In this document: one piece after another, positions 41,697 through 49,216 of the stretch | Layout of the letters: each line of letters opens with the position of its first letter | Position numbering within the stretch: the stretch's first letter is position 1 | Source of the DNA: DATLNF01 sp035536235 | GTDB taxonomy: Bacteria > Actinomycetota > Actinomycetes > BP-191 | NCBI GenBank assembly: GCA_035536235.1 | Contig: DATLOQ010000119.1 | Coordinates: 15,710-79,709 of the forward strand | Reading direction: 5' to 3' | Length of the DNA: 64,000 bases | The notes under the pieces: generated by a model | What the model was told of the DNA's origin: nothing | The model's input: only the letters and a program-made list of their open reading frames with translations | Databases searched by the model: none | Position numbers and translations under genes: made by a program

Positions 41697-42755
41697 ATGG
41701 TTGTCGTCATGAGCACCGATGCGTCGAGCGCTGACATCGACGCCGTCGTCGCGGTGGTTCAGGCCGCGGGCGGTGACGCCTTCGTATCCCGAGGGGTGTC
41801 CCGCACGATCGTCGGCCTCGTCGGCGACATCGAGCACTTCTCGAGCCTCAACCTCGCCGCTCTGCCCAACGTCGTCGACGTCCTGCGCATCTCCCGGCCC
41901 TACAAGCTCGTCTCGCGGGAGAGCCACGCCGAACCGTCCACGGTCGTCGTCGGAGGCGTGCCGATCGGTCCGCAGCACTTCACCCTGATCGCCGGTCCCT
42001 GCGCAGTGGAGACAGCTGAGCAGACACTCGAAGCAGCGCAGATGGCGAAGCGGGCGGGGGCGCAGCTGCTGCGCGGTGGGGCCTTCAAGCCGCGCACATC
42101 GCCGTACGCTTTCCAGGGCCTCGGGGAGGCCGGCCTGAAGATCCTCGCGGACGTGCGAGCCGAGACCGGGATGCCGGTGGTCACCGAGGTCGTCGACGCC
42201 GCCGACGTGCCGCTCGTCGCGTCCTACGCCGACATGCTCCAGGTCGGCACTCGCAACATGGCTAACTTCTCCCTCCTGCAAGCCGTCGGCGAGTGCGGCA
42301 AGCCAGTGCTGCTCAAACGCGGGCTCCAGGCGACACTGGAGGAGTGGTTGATGGCCGGCGAGTACATCGCCCAGCGCGGAAACCTCTCGATCGTCTTCTG
42401 TGAGCGCGGGATCCGGACGTTCGAGACCGCCACCCGCAATACCCTGGACATCTCGGCGGTGCCGATGCTGCACATGCTGAGCCACCTGCCGGTCATCGTC
42501 GACCCGTCTCACGCCGCTGGTCGGCGCGACCTGGTCGTGCCGCTCGCCCGGGCGGCCATGGCAGCCGGCGCGGACGGGGTGATCGTCGACTGCCACCCGC
42601 ACCCCGAGGCGGCACTGTGCGACGGACCGCAGGCCCTGGTGGCCAGCGACCTCGCCGAGCTCGCCGAGGCAGCCCGCACCATTCCACCGCTCGTCGGTCG
42701 CACGTCAGCGAGCGGTGGGCGATTCGAGGGTGGCGACACCGAGCTCCGGTCGTAG
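41697..42755 (+). CDS. aroF: DAHP synthase, type I (AroF/AroG with N-terminal regulatory domain)
   Basis: A 352-residue enzyme that condenses PEP and erythrose-4-phosphate to DAHP, the first step of aromatic amino acid synthesis. An N-terminal ferredoxin-like domain (about 1-75, MVVVMSTDASSADIDAVVAVV) as in Thermotoga-type enzymes precedes the barrel (FTLIAGPCAVETAEQ, GAFKPRTSPYAFQGLG, MQVGTRNM-like LQVGTRNMANF, VDPSHAAGRRDLVVPLA). ATG 41697 follows GAGAAT (41685-41690) by six bases, so likely leaderless. An unrelated class II DAHP synthase is encoded 1.4 kb away. The N-terminal domain could allow feedback by Phe or Tyr. Confidence 0.92.
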   Translation: MVVVMSTDASSADIDAVVAVVQAAGGDAFVSRGVSRTIVGLVGDIEHFSSLNLAALPNVVDVLRISRPYKLVSRESHAEPSTVVVGGVPIGPQHFTLIAGPCAVETAEQTLEAAQMAKRAGAQLLRGGAFKPRTSPYAFQGLGEAGLKILADVRAETGMPVVTEVVDAADVPLVASYADMLQVGTRNMANFSLLQAVGECGKPVLLKRGLQATLEEWLMAGEYIAQRGNLSIVFCERGIRTFETATRNTLDISAVPMLHMLSHLPVIVDPSHAAGRRDLVVPLARAAMAAGADGVIVDCHPHPEAALCDGPQALVASDLAELAEAARTIPPLVGRTSASGGRFEGGDTELRS

Positions 42756-42789
42756 GACGATGCGGCTGGACGCGTCAGGAGGACCACCC

Positions 42790-44040
42790 GTGCGCAGCTC
42801 TGGTCGGCCGCTCATCAGCGCCGAGTCGTTCGAGGCCGTGGTCAGCGGCTATGCCGACCGGGTGCACGACGACGTACGCCGACTCGGAGCAACGCAGGCC
42901 GAGGCCGCCCAGATCGTCGAGATGAGCGCCCTCGACGTCCTCGACTCCGTCCATCGTGGCGAGTGCGCGGAAGTGAGCGCTGTCGTCGGGCAGTGGTTCA
43001 ACCAGGCTCGCACGCTCGCCTGCCGCCTCGTCGAGGCCGACGACCAGCAGCGGCCACCTGACCCGGATGCGTCCTCGGAGGCCCCGGAGGGCCTGATCCG
43101 CGACACCGATCTGGACCTGGCCCTGCGACGCGGGCTGGCCGCCATGTCGTCACGGGACCGGGCCGCACTGCTGCTGCGAGACGCCTACGAGCTGCCCGAA
43201 GCCGCCACCGCCACGGCACTCGAGCTCGACATCGCCGCCACCCGCGCCCTCGTCACCCAGGCGCGTCGACACTTCGCTGAGGTCGTCGAGATGCGTACGC
43301 CGGCGGAGGTGCCGCTGCACCTGCGTGGGCTCGCCATCCTCGCGCTCCCGGACGGCGAACGCGACCTCATCCTCGACCGGGTGGCGGCCGCCGCGCAGTC
43401 TCGGCTGCCCTCCGACGGCGACCTGGCCACCCTCGCAGAAGTCGAGGACGACCCGGTATACGGCCCGTCGTGGGTCCTGGTGACCGTGAGCATCATCTGC
43501 GCCCTGCTCTTCGGCGCCTTGACCGGCATCGTGACCGCACCTGCCGGCCCGGGCTCGTTGAGCTCCGGCGGCAGCTTGCCGGAGCCGGTGACCCGATTCG
43601 ACGTACGCGCCATCGACCCGGCCTTCCAGACCCCGACCAGCACCCCGGCCGCCACGCCGTCGCCATCCCTTTCGCCGTCAGCGCGCCCGACCCCGAGCCC
43701 GACCCCGAGCCCGACCCCGTCAGTCGCGGAGCCCAGTGCGAGCGCTAGCACTCCGCCGGCGGGTGCGGCGACGATCGCGCTGAGCCCGCAGCGCGGGCCC
43801 GACTGCACCATCGTGCGGGTGGTCGGCCGCAACTTCCCGCCGGGAGCTGCGGCCACCGTGACCTACCTGGACCTCACCGGACGGCCGACGGCCTCTGGCG
43901 GAGAGGGCGCGGTCGGGCCTGATGGCCGCTTCGAGGTGGAGTTCGCCGCCTGCGACCCCAGCCGGCTGCCCGGACCTCACCAGGTCATCGGAGCTGCGGG
44001 TGACCGAGAGGATCGCGCCACCTTCACCGCGACGGCGTGA
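42790..44040 (+). CDS. Membrane-anchored sigma-factor-like protein with extracellular Ig-like domain
   Basis: A 416-residue protein. The N-terminal part resembles an ECF sigma factor: a region-2-like segment (about 8-55) and a region-4-like helix-turn-helix (about 110-165, RRGLAAMSSRDRAALLLRDAYELPEAATATALELDIAATRALVTQARRHF). Then comes one transmembrane helix (about 226-250), a Pro/Ser/Thr-rich stretch with PTPSP repeats, and a beta domain containing PDCTIVRVVGRNFPPGAAATVTYL. So a possible promoter-binding unit is tied to the membrane with a sensor outside. GTG 42790 is chosen because AGGAGGA lies six bases upstream. Region 2 is degenerate, so it may bind DNA without being a working sigma factor. 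Confidence 0.7.
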   Translation: MRSSGRPLISAESFEAVVSGYADRVHDDVRRLGATQAEAAQIVEMSALDVLDSVHRGECAEVSAVVGQWFNQARTLACRLVEADDQQRPPDPDASSEAPEGLIRDTDLDLALRRGLAAMSSRDRAALLLRDAYELPEAATATALELDIAATRALVTQARRHFAEVVEMRTPAEVPLHLRGLAILALPDGERDLILDRVAAAAQSRLPSDGDLATLAEVEDDPVYGPSWVLVTVSIICALLFGALTGIVTAPAGPGSLSSGGSLPEPVTRFDVRAIDPAFQTPTSTPAATPSPSLSPSARPTPSPTPSPTPSVAEPSASASTPPAGAATIALSPQRGPDCTIVRVVGRNFPPGAAATVTYLDLTGRPTASGGEGAVGPDGRFEVEFAACDPSRLPGPHQVIGAAGDREDRATFTATA

Positions 44041-44139
44041 CCGCCGCAATGCGTCACCGCGACGGCGTGACCGCCGCACTACGTCACTGCGACGGCGTGA
44101 CCGCCGCACTACGTCACTGCGACGGCGTGACCGCCGCAC
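44031..44139. repeat. 30-bp tandem repeat (about 3.6 copies) at a convergent gene junction
   Basis: Units start at 44031, 44061, 44091 and 44121 (last one partial, 19 bases). Units 2 and 3 are identical; unit 1 differs at three positions. Each unit contains a small hairpin CGGCG-TGAC-CGCCG. The array covers the last codons and stop (44038-44040) of the sigma-like gene and the last codons and stop (44114-44116) of the class II DAHP synthase, and because 30 is a multiple of three each copy repeats an in-frame stop on both strands. Confidence 0.9.
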
Positions 44140-45478
44140 GGCGCTGCTGCAGCATCTCGGCCACGAGGAACGCCAGCTCGAGGCTCTGGCTCGTGTTCAG
44201 CCGCGGGTCGCAGGCCGTCTCGTAGCGGCTGGCCAGCTGGTGCGGCGCCACTTCTTCTGCCCCGCCCAGGCACTCGGTGACGTCTTCTCCGGTGAGCTCG
44301 ACATGGATGCCGCCAGGCCAGGTGCCCAGCGCTGCGTGCACCTCGAAGAACCCGCGGCACTCATCGAGGATCGCGTCGAAGTGCCGCGTCTTGAAGGTGC
44401 CGGAGGAATACGTGTTGCCGTGCATCGGGTCACAGGCCCACACCACCGGATGCCCGGCGTCGCGGACCGCAGTGACCAGCGGCGGCAGCAGATCCCGCAC
44501 CCGCTCGGCGCCCATCCGGGAGATGAGCGTCAGCCGACCCGGGATGCGGCTCGGGTTCAGCGCGTCGGCCAGCGCGACAGCCTCCGCGCCGGTCGCCTCC
44601 GGACCGAGCTTGACCCCCAGCGGGTTGATGACGCCGCGCAGCAGGCCGACGTGGGCGCCGTCGATCCGCCGGGTCCGCTCCCCCAACCACAGCATGTGAC
44701 CCGAGCAGTCCACCCAGTCGCCGCTGGCGTCCTCCCGCCGGACCAGCGGCGCTTCGTAGTCGAGCAGCAGCGCCTCGTGCGAGGCGTACAGCTCCACCTC
44801 GTGCGCCATCTCAAAACGATCGAGGTCGATGCCGCAGGCCCGCATGAAGTCGAGTGCCTGCTCGATCGACGATGCCAGTGCCTCATAGCGCTGGCCGGCC
44901 GGACTGCGGCGGACGAAGTCCTGGTTCCACTCGTGCACCTTGCGCAGGTCCGCGAAGCCGCCGGTGGCGAAAGCCCGGACCAGGTTGAGCGTCGCTGCTG
45001 ACTGGTGGTAGCTCTGCAGCAGCCGTCTGGGATCAGGCCGGCGCGCGTCTGGAGTGGCGGCGATGTCGTTGACTGCGTCGCCGCGGTAGGAGGGCAGCGG
45101 GACGCCATCGACCGCCTCGACGTCGGAGCTGCGTGGCTTGGCGAACTGCCCAGCGATCCGCCCCACCTTCACGACCGGCACCGCGGCGCCGTACGTCAGC
45201 ACGATGGCCATCTGCAGCAGCGTCTTGAGCTTGTCCCTGATGCCATCAGCGGACAGCGCAGCGAACGTCTCGGCGCAGTCGCCGCCCTGCAGCAGGAACG
45301 CCTCACCCCGGGCCACCGCCGCGAGCCGGCTCTGCAGGGTGCGGCACTCCCCGGCGAAGACGAGGGGCGGCATCCGGCGCAGCTCCGCTGTGGCGGTGCC
45401 GAGCGCGTCGGCGTCAGGCCACTGCGGCTGCTGCGCGGCGGGCAGCGCGCGCCAGGAGTCGTCGTACGTCGCAGTCAC
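44114..45478 (-). CDS. aroG: DAHP synthase, class II
   Basis: A 454-residue class II (plant/AroH-type) DAHP synthase. Signatures: MPPLVFAGECRTLQSRLAAVARGEAFLLQGGDCAE, the metal-site Cys, VVKVGRIAGQFAKPRS, LWLGERTRRIDGAHV, RVRDLLPPLVTAV and VVWACDPMHGNTYSSGTFKTR. GTG 45478 follows TAGGCT (minus strand, 45491-45486) by seven bases, so likely leaderless. The C-terminal AAVTPSQ and stop lie inside the 30-bp repeat array. In M. tuberculosis the same enzyme (Rv2178c) is feedback-controlled by aromatic amino acids and lies in the same gene neighbourhood. Confidence 0.95.
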   Translation of the reverse strand: MTATYDDSWRALPAAQQPQWPDADALGTATAELRRMPPLVFAGECRTLQSRLAAVARGEAFLLQGGDCAETFAALSADGIRDKLKTLLQMAIVLTYGAAVPVVKVGRIAGQFAKPRSSDVEAVDGVPLPSYRGDAVNDIAATPDARRPDPRRLLQSYHQSAATLNLVRAFATGGFADLRKVHEWNQDFVRRSPAGQRYEALASSIEQALDFMRACGIDLDRFEMAHEVELYASHEALLLDYEAPLVRREDASGDWVDCSGHMLWLGERTRRIDGAHVGLLRGVINPLGVKLGPEATGAEAVALADALNPSRIPGRLTLISRMGAERVRDLLPPLVTAVRDAGHPVVWACDPMHGNTYSSGTFKTRHFDAILDECRGFFEVHAALGTWPGGIHVELTGEDVTECLGGAEEVAPHQLASRYETACDPRLNTSQSLELAFLVAEMLQQRRAAVTPSQ

Positions 45479-45543
45479 GACACTCAGCCTATGGCGGGCC
45501 GTCACCTGTCAGGTGGGGAGCGGCGTGCCCCAACGTGCCGAGC

Positions 45544-46572
45544 TCAGCCGAAGAAGACCTGCGCCTCGGCGTAGAGCTCCGGCGGCACGGTCTTGAGCGT
45601 GCCCACCGCGTCCGCCAGGGGGACCAGCTCGATGGCCGTGCCGCGCAGCGCGGTCATCGTTCCCCACGCCTGCTGCTGCACGGCGTCGATGGCACGCAGC
45701 CCGAACCTCGTGGCCAGCACCCGGTCGTACGCCGTCGGCGTACCGCCGCGCTGGATGTGCCCCAGCACCGTCGCGCGAGCGTCCTTGCCGGTGCGTCCGC
45801 GGATCTCCTCCTCCAGCCGCTGACCGATGCCGGCGAGGCGGACGTGACCGAAGGCGTCCGTCTCGCCCTCCTTCACCGCCATGGTGCCCTCCCGGGGCAG
45901 CGCCCCCTCTGCCACGACGACTATCGGGGCGTAGCGGGTCTGGAAGCGGTGCTCGATGTGCCGGCACACCTCCTCGATGTCGAAGGGCCGTTCTGGGATG
46001 AGGATCACGTTGGCCCCGCCGGCCAGCCCGCTGTGCAGCGCGATCCACCCCGCGTGGCGGCCCATGACCTCGACGATCAGCACCCGGTGGTGGCTCTCAG
46101 CGGTCGTGTGCAGCCGGTCGATCGCGTCGGTCGCGATCTGCACCGCGGTGTCGAAGCCGAAGGTGTAGTCCGTGGCGTTGAGGTCGTTGTCGATCGTCTT
46201 CGGCACGCCGACGACGTGCACCCCCTCAGCATGCAGCTTGTCGGCCACGCCGAGGGTGTCCTCACCGCCGATCGCGATGAGCGCGTCGATGCCAATCTCA
46301 CTGAGCGTCGTCTTGATGCGCTCGACGCCGCCCTCGACCTTGAACGGGTTGGTTCGCGAGGAGCCGAGGATGGTCCCACCGCGCGGCAGGATGCCGCGTA
46401 CGTCGGGCACGCTGAGCTCGGTGTAGTCAGACTCCAGCGGCCCGCGCCAGCCATCGCGAAAACCGATGAAGTCGTGACCGAAGTCCTGCACGCCCTTGCG
46501 CACGACGGCGCGGATCACCGCGTTGAGGCCAGGGCAATCACCCCCGCCGGTCAAGACACCGATGCGGCTCAT
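45544..46572 (-). CDS. pfkA: 6-phosphofructokinase, residues of the PPi-dependent type
   Basis: A 342-residue phosphofructokinase making fructose 1,6-bisphosphate. Core motifs are GVLTGGGDCPGLNAVIR, PKTIDNDLNATDYTFGFDTA and EVMGRHAGWIA. At the donor-specificity sites it has Asp105 (IGGEDTLG, position 104 in E. coli numbering) and Lys125 (PKTIDND, position 124); this Asp/Lys pair is known from PPi-dependent enzymes, while ATP enzymes have Gly at 104. PPi use is therefore predicted, which would make the step reversible. GAGG lies near ATG 46572, and an 18-bp palindrome stands upstream. Confidence 0.9.
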   Translation of the reverse strand: MSRIGVLTGGGDCPGLNAVIRAVVRKGVQDFGHDFIGFRDGWRGPLESDYTELSVPDVRGILPRGGTILGSSRTNPFKVEGGVERIKTTLSEIGIDALIAIGGEDTLGVADKLHAEGVHVVGVPKTIDNDLNATDYTFGFDTAVQIATDAIDRLHTTAESHHRVLIVEVMGRHAGWIALHSGLAGGANVILIPERPFDIEEVCRHIEHRFQTRYAPIVVVAEGALPREGTMAVKEGETDAFGHVRLAGIGQRLEEEIRGRTGKDARATVLGHIQRGGTPTAYDRVLATRFGLRAIDAVQQQAWGTMTALRGTAIELVPLADAVGTLKTVPPELYAEAQVFFG

Positions 46573-46594
46573 GACACCTCTTCCTCCGACGGCT

Positions 46595-46612
46595 CCGTCG
46601 TCTAGACGACGG
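46595..46612. promoter_or_regulatory. Perfect 18-bp palindrome upstream of pfkA
   Basis: CCGTCGTCTAGACGACGG is identical to its own reverse complement. It lies 23 bases before the pfkA start and 10 bases after the end of the cupredoxin gene (both minus strand). A TAGACG box in its centre could serve as -10, so a repressor dimer bound here would block pfkA. With no loop it is a poor terminator. Confidence 0.55.
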
Positions 46613-46621
46613 CACCGTACG

Positions 46622-47050
46622 TCAGGAGACGGTCAGCGTGCCCTTCATCGTCGACGGGTGGATGGTGCAGACGTAGGTGAAGTCGCCGGCCTTGTCCGGA
46701 GTGAACGAGAACGACTTCGATTCGCCGTCCTTGAGCACCATCGTGTCCTCCGGCTTCACGCCGAAGTCCTGAAACTCGATGTTGTGCGGCACCGATCCGA
46801 CCTGGGTCAGCGTGCCCTCGACCTTCTCGCCGACCTTCGCGGACAGCGAGGCGGGCTCGAAGACGAGTGCCTCGGTGGCTTTGATCGCGAAGGTCGAACT
46901 CCCCGCCGGCGCGCCGGCGCCCATGTCGTCTGGCTGGCTCGCGGAGCCCGAGCCGGTGCCTTCGGACCCAGCGTCATCCGAGCTGCCGCCACAGGCGACA
47001 AGAGCAACGAGGGAAAGACTGACGGCGCCGAGGCGCACAAAGCGGGTCAC
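46622..47050 (-). CDS. Cupredoxin-domain lipoprotein
   Basis: A 142-residue lipoprotein with lipobox LVACGG (Cys20), a Ser/Gly/Asp-rich spacer and a plastocyanin-like domain (about 53-142). Type 1 copper ligands are in place: His in VGSVPHNIEFQDF and the Cys, His, Met cluster in YVCTIHPSTMKGTLTV. It probably carries electrons or copper at the outer face of the membrane. TAGGAGA lies eight bases before GTG 47050. Its neighbours give no clear partner. Confidence 0.85.
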   Translation of the reverse strand: MTRFVRLGAVSLSLVALVACGGSSDDAGSEGTGSGSASQPDDMGAGAPAGSSTFAIKATEALVFEPASLSAKVGEKVEGTLTQVGSVPHNIEFQDFGVKPEDTMVLKDGESKSFSFTPDKAGDFTYVCTIHPSTMKGTLTVS

Positions 47051-47184
47051 GGGAGAGATCTCCTAAGAGGTGTGTTGTCCGGAGGCGCAAGATGCGTCCC
47101 TCAAGGTTCGATACTGCGCCTACTGCCGGATGTGCCCCGATCGGGCCCACTCAAGCCTGCACCCGAATCCGTCGACGGGACAAG

Positions 47185-48327
47185 GTGACGTCTGTTCGCC
47201 GCCCACTGTGCTCCCTCACGGCTGCCACGGCGGTCCTGGTGCTGACCGCTGGGCTGGCTCCATCGTCCGCTGCTACCGCGGGCCCCACCAACATGGGACG
47301 CCCGCACTCTCGGCGTACGGCGGCCGGGCTCTCGCGCGCGGCCCCCGGCGCTTCGGCCACCGCTGAGCTGACCCGGCTGCGAGCTGAGCTCGCCGCAGCA
47401 GCGGCCGAGGCCGAGCAGCTGGCAGAGGACGTCTTCGTCGCCGCTGCCCGCTCGGCGCACCTGCGCCGGGCGATGGATGACCTCGCTGAGTCTCAGGAGG
47501 CCGCGCGCGACCATCTCGACGACCGCATCCGGTCTCTCTACATGCGGGGGCGCGCGGACCCGATCGCTGCGTTCATCGGTCGCCTCAACAACCCGGACTC
47601 GAGCTACCTGGCGCGGCGCAGTGGGCTCTCCGCCCTGCGTACCGATGCTGAGCTCGTCGCCGGGGTGACGGCGGAGTCGGCAGCGGCCGCGCACCTGCGT
47701 CGGCAAGCGGAGACGGTGCGGCAGGATCTGCTGGCCCGCGCCCAACCGGTGCTCGCGGCCCAGGACAGAGCCCGGACCCTCCTCGCCGCTGCCGAGGCCG
47801 CTGCCGAGGCCGCTGCGGCTTCTGCTGCTGCCGCTGATGCAGCGGCCGCGGCGGCAGCGAAGGCAGAGCTCGCCGCTCAGCGGACCAGCTTGGACGCGGT
47901 GTCTCGCTCGCTCTCAATGGCAGTGGCGCCAGCGGTCACCGCCCGCGGCCGCCGAGCTGCGGCCGCTGAGCGCCCGGTGGTCGCGCTGATCGAGAAGCAC
48001 TGCTGCGCCGCGCCACCGCCGGGCTTCCGCAGCACCGGCCGCACCATCACCGGCATCGCGTCGTGGTACGGACCGGGCTTCGTCGGCAACCCCACGGCCA
48101 CCGGTGCGCCGTACGACCCAGAGCGGCTGACCGCCGCCATGCTCGCGGTGCCGTTAGGCACCGTCGTGCGGGTCACCACCGACGACGGCCTCGCGGTCGT
48201 CGTCCTGGTCAACGACAGAGGCCCGTACGTCGACGGCCGGGTCATAGATCTCTCCCGCGCGGGGTCGCGCCTGCTCGGCTTCACCGGCGTCAAGAAGGTG
48301 ACCGTCGAGGTCCTCGAGCCGGTCTGA
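47185..48327 (+). CDS. Exported coiled-coil protein with RlpA-like (double-psi barrel) domain
   Basis: A 380-residue exported protein. Signal peptide about 1-30, a long Ala-rich coiled coil (about 60-245, TAELTRLRAELAAAAAEAEQ), a CC pair (IEKHCCAAPPP), then an RlpA-type domain (about 290-380: GIASWYGPGFVGNPTATGAPYDP and VLVNDRGPYVDGRVIDLSRAG). RlpA domains cleave or bind denuded glycan strands of peptidoglycan; the Asp of NDRGPY and the His normally used should be checked, since no matching His was found. GTG 47185 gives the best signal peptide; an in-frame ATG at 47092 would add 31 non-signal residues. Confidence 0.78.
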   Translation: MTSVRRPLCSLTAATAVLVLTAGLAPSSAATAGPTNMGRPHSRRTAAGLSRAAPGASATAELTRLRAELAAAAAEAEQLAEDVFVAAARSAHLRRAMDDLAESQEAARDHLDDRIRSLYMRGRADPIAAFIGRLNNPDSSYLARRSGLSALRTDAELVAGVTAESAAAAHLRRQAETVRQDLLARAQPVLAAQDRARTLLAAAEAAAEAAAASAAAADAAAAAAAKAELAAQRTSLDAVSRSLSMAVAPAVTARGRRAAAAERPVVALIEKHCCAAPPPGFRSTGRTITGIASWYGPGFVGNPTATGAPYDPERLTAAMLAVPLGTVVRVTTDDGLAVVVLVNDRGPYVDGRVIDLSRAGSRLLGFTGVKKVTVEVLEPV

Positions 48328-48360
48328 CCTCGCCCAGCCCAGCCCACTAGGGTCGGCGCC

Positions 48361-49197
48361 ATGACGTTCTCGATCGTGGGGCGGGACGACACCGGTACGA
48401 CGTGGGGCATCGCCGTAGCGTCGAAGTTCCTGGCCGTCGGCTCCGCCGTACCCGCTGCCGAAGCCGGCACCGGCGCAGTCGCAACGCAGGCTATGGCCAA
48501 CCTCCGCTACCGCCCTGACGGCCTGCAGCAGCTGCGCGAGGGCACGTCGGCCGCCGCCGTCGTCGCGGCGCTCACAGGTGCCGATGCCGACCGCGACCAT
48601 CGCCAGGTCGGTGTGGTCGACCGCGAGGGCAGCAGCGCCTCCTTCACCGGCGACGCCTGCATCTCGTGGGCCGGACACCGCACCGGCCCCGGCTACGCCA
48701 TCCAGGGCAACTGCCTGGTCGGCCCGGATGTCGTCGAGGCTGCCGAGCAGTCCTGGCAGGGCTCGGTCGAGCTCGCCTTCCCCCGGCGACTCCTCATGGC
48801 CCTCGCCGCGGGCGACGAGGCGGGCGGTGACAAGCGGGGCCGGCAGAGCGCTGCGCTGCTCGTCGTCACCGCAGGCGGCGGATACGGCGGCGGCAGCGAC
48901 GTCGCTGTCGACCTGCGGGTCGACGACCACCCCGCGCCGGTCCCCGAGCTGGCCCGGCTGCTCACCCTGCACGGGCTCTACTTCGGCAAGCCGGACCCGG
49001 CCACGCTGCTGCCGCTCGTCGGCGCTCTCCGCGACGAGGTGGCCGGCCACCTGCGCCGGCTGGGACACGAGCCGAGCGACAACTTCGACGGGGCGTTCAA
49101 GACGTGGGTCGGCACCGAGAACTACGAGGAGCGGCACGTCCCCGGCTCCATCGATCCCGTGCTGCTGGACCGGCTGCGAGACCAGGCAAGCCCGTGA
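48361..49197 (+). CDS. DUF1028 family protein (Ntn-hydrolase fold)
   Basis: A 278-residue DUF1028 protein. The family start TFSIVGRDDTGTTWGIAVASKFLAVGSAVP and GTGAVATQAMANLRYRPDGLQQL are clear, as is GPGYAIQGNCLVGPDVV and GGGYGGGSDVAVDLRVDDH. The fold is related to Ntn hydrolases; some relatives with a peptidoglycan-binding tail are listed as putative hydrolases, but no reaction is established. The last 60 residues form the usual C-terminal extension. ATG 48361 follows TAGGGT (48348-48353) by seven bases, so leaderless. Glycerol kinase starts 20 bases after it. Confidence 0.86.
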   Translation: MTFSIVGRDDTGTTWGIAVASKFLAVGSAVPAAEAGTGAVATQAMANLRYRPDGLQQLREGTSAAAVVAALTGADADRDHRQVGVVDREGSSASFTGDACISWAGHRTGPGYAIQGNCLVGPDVVEAAEQSWQGSVELAFPRRLLMALAAGDEAGGDKRGRQSAALLVVTAGGGYGGGSDVAVDLRVDDHPAPVPELARLLTLHGLYFGKPDPATLLPLVGALRDEVAGHLRRLGHEPSDNFDGAFKTWVGTENYEERHVPGSIDPVLLDRLRDQASP

Positions 49198-49216
49198 CCC
49201 GCGAGCGGGCGAGCCG

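Noticed and set aside
43000..43400. A separate anti-sigma factor gene next to the sigma-like protein
   Set aside because: No such frame exists; the transmembrane and outer parts are in the same chain as the sigma-like part.
47051..47184. A ydaO-type (cyclic di-AMP) riboswitch before the RlpA-like gene
   Set aside because: Such genes often have one in actinomycetes, but I could not place the conserved core elements in this 134-base leader.
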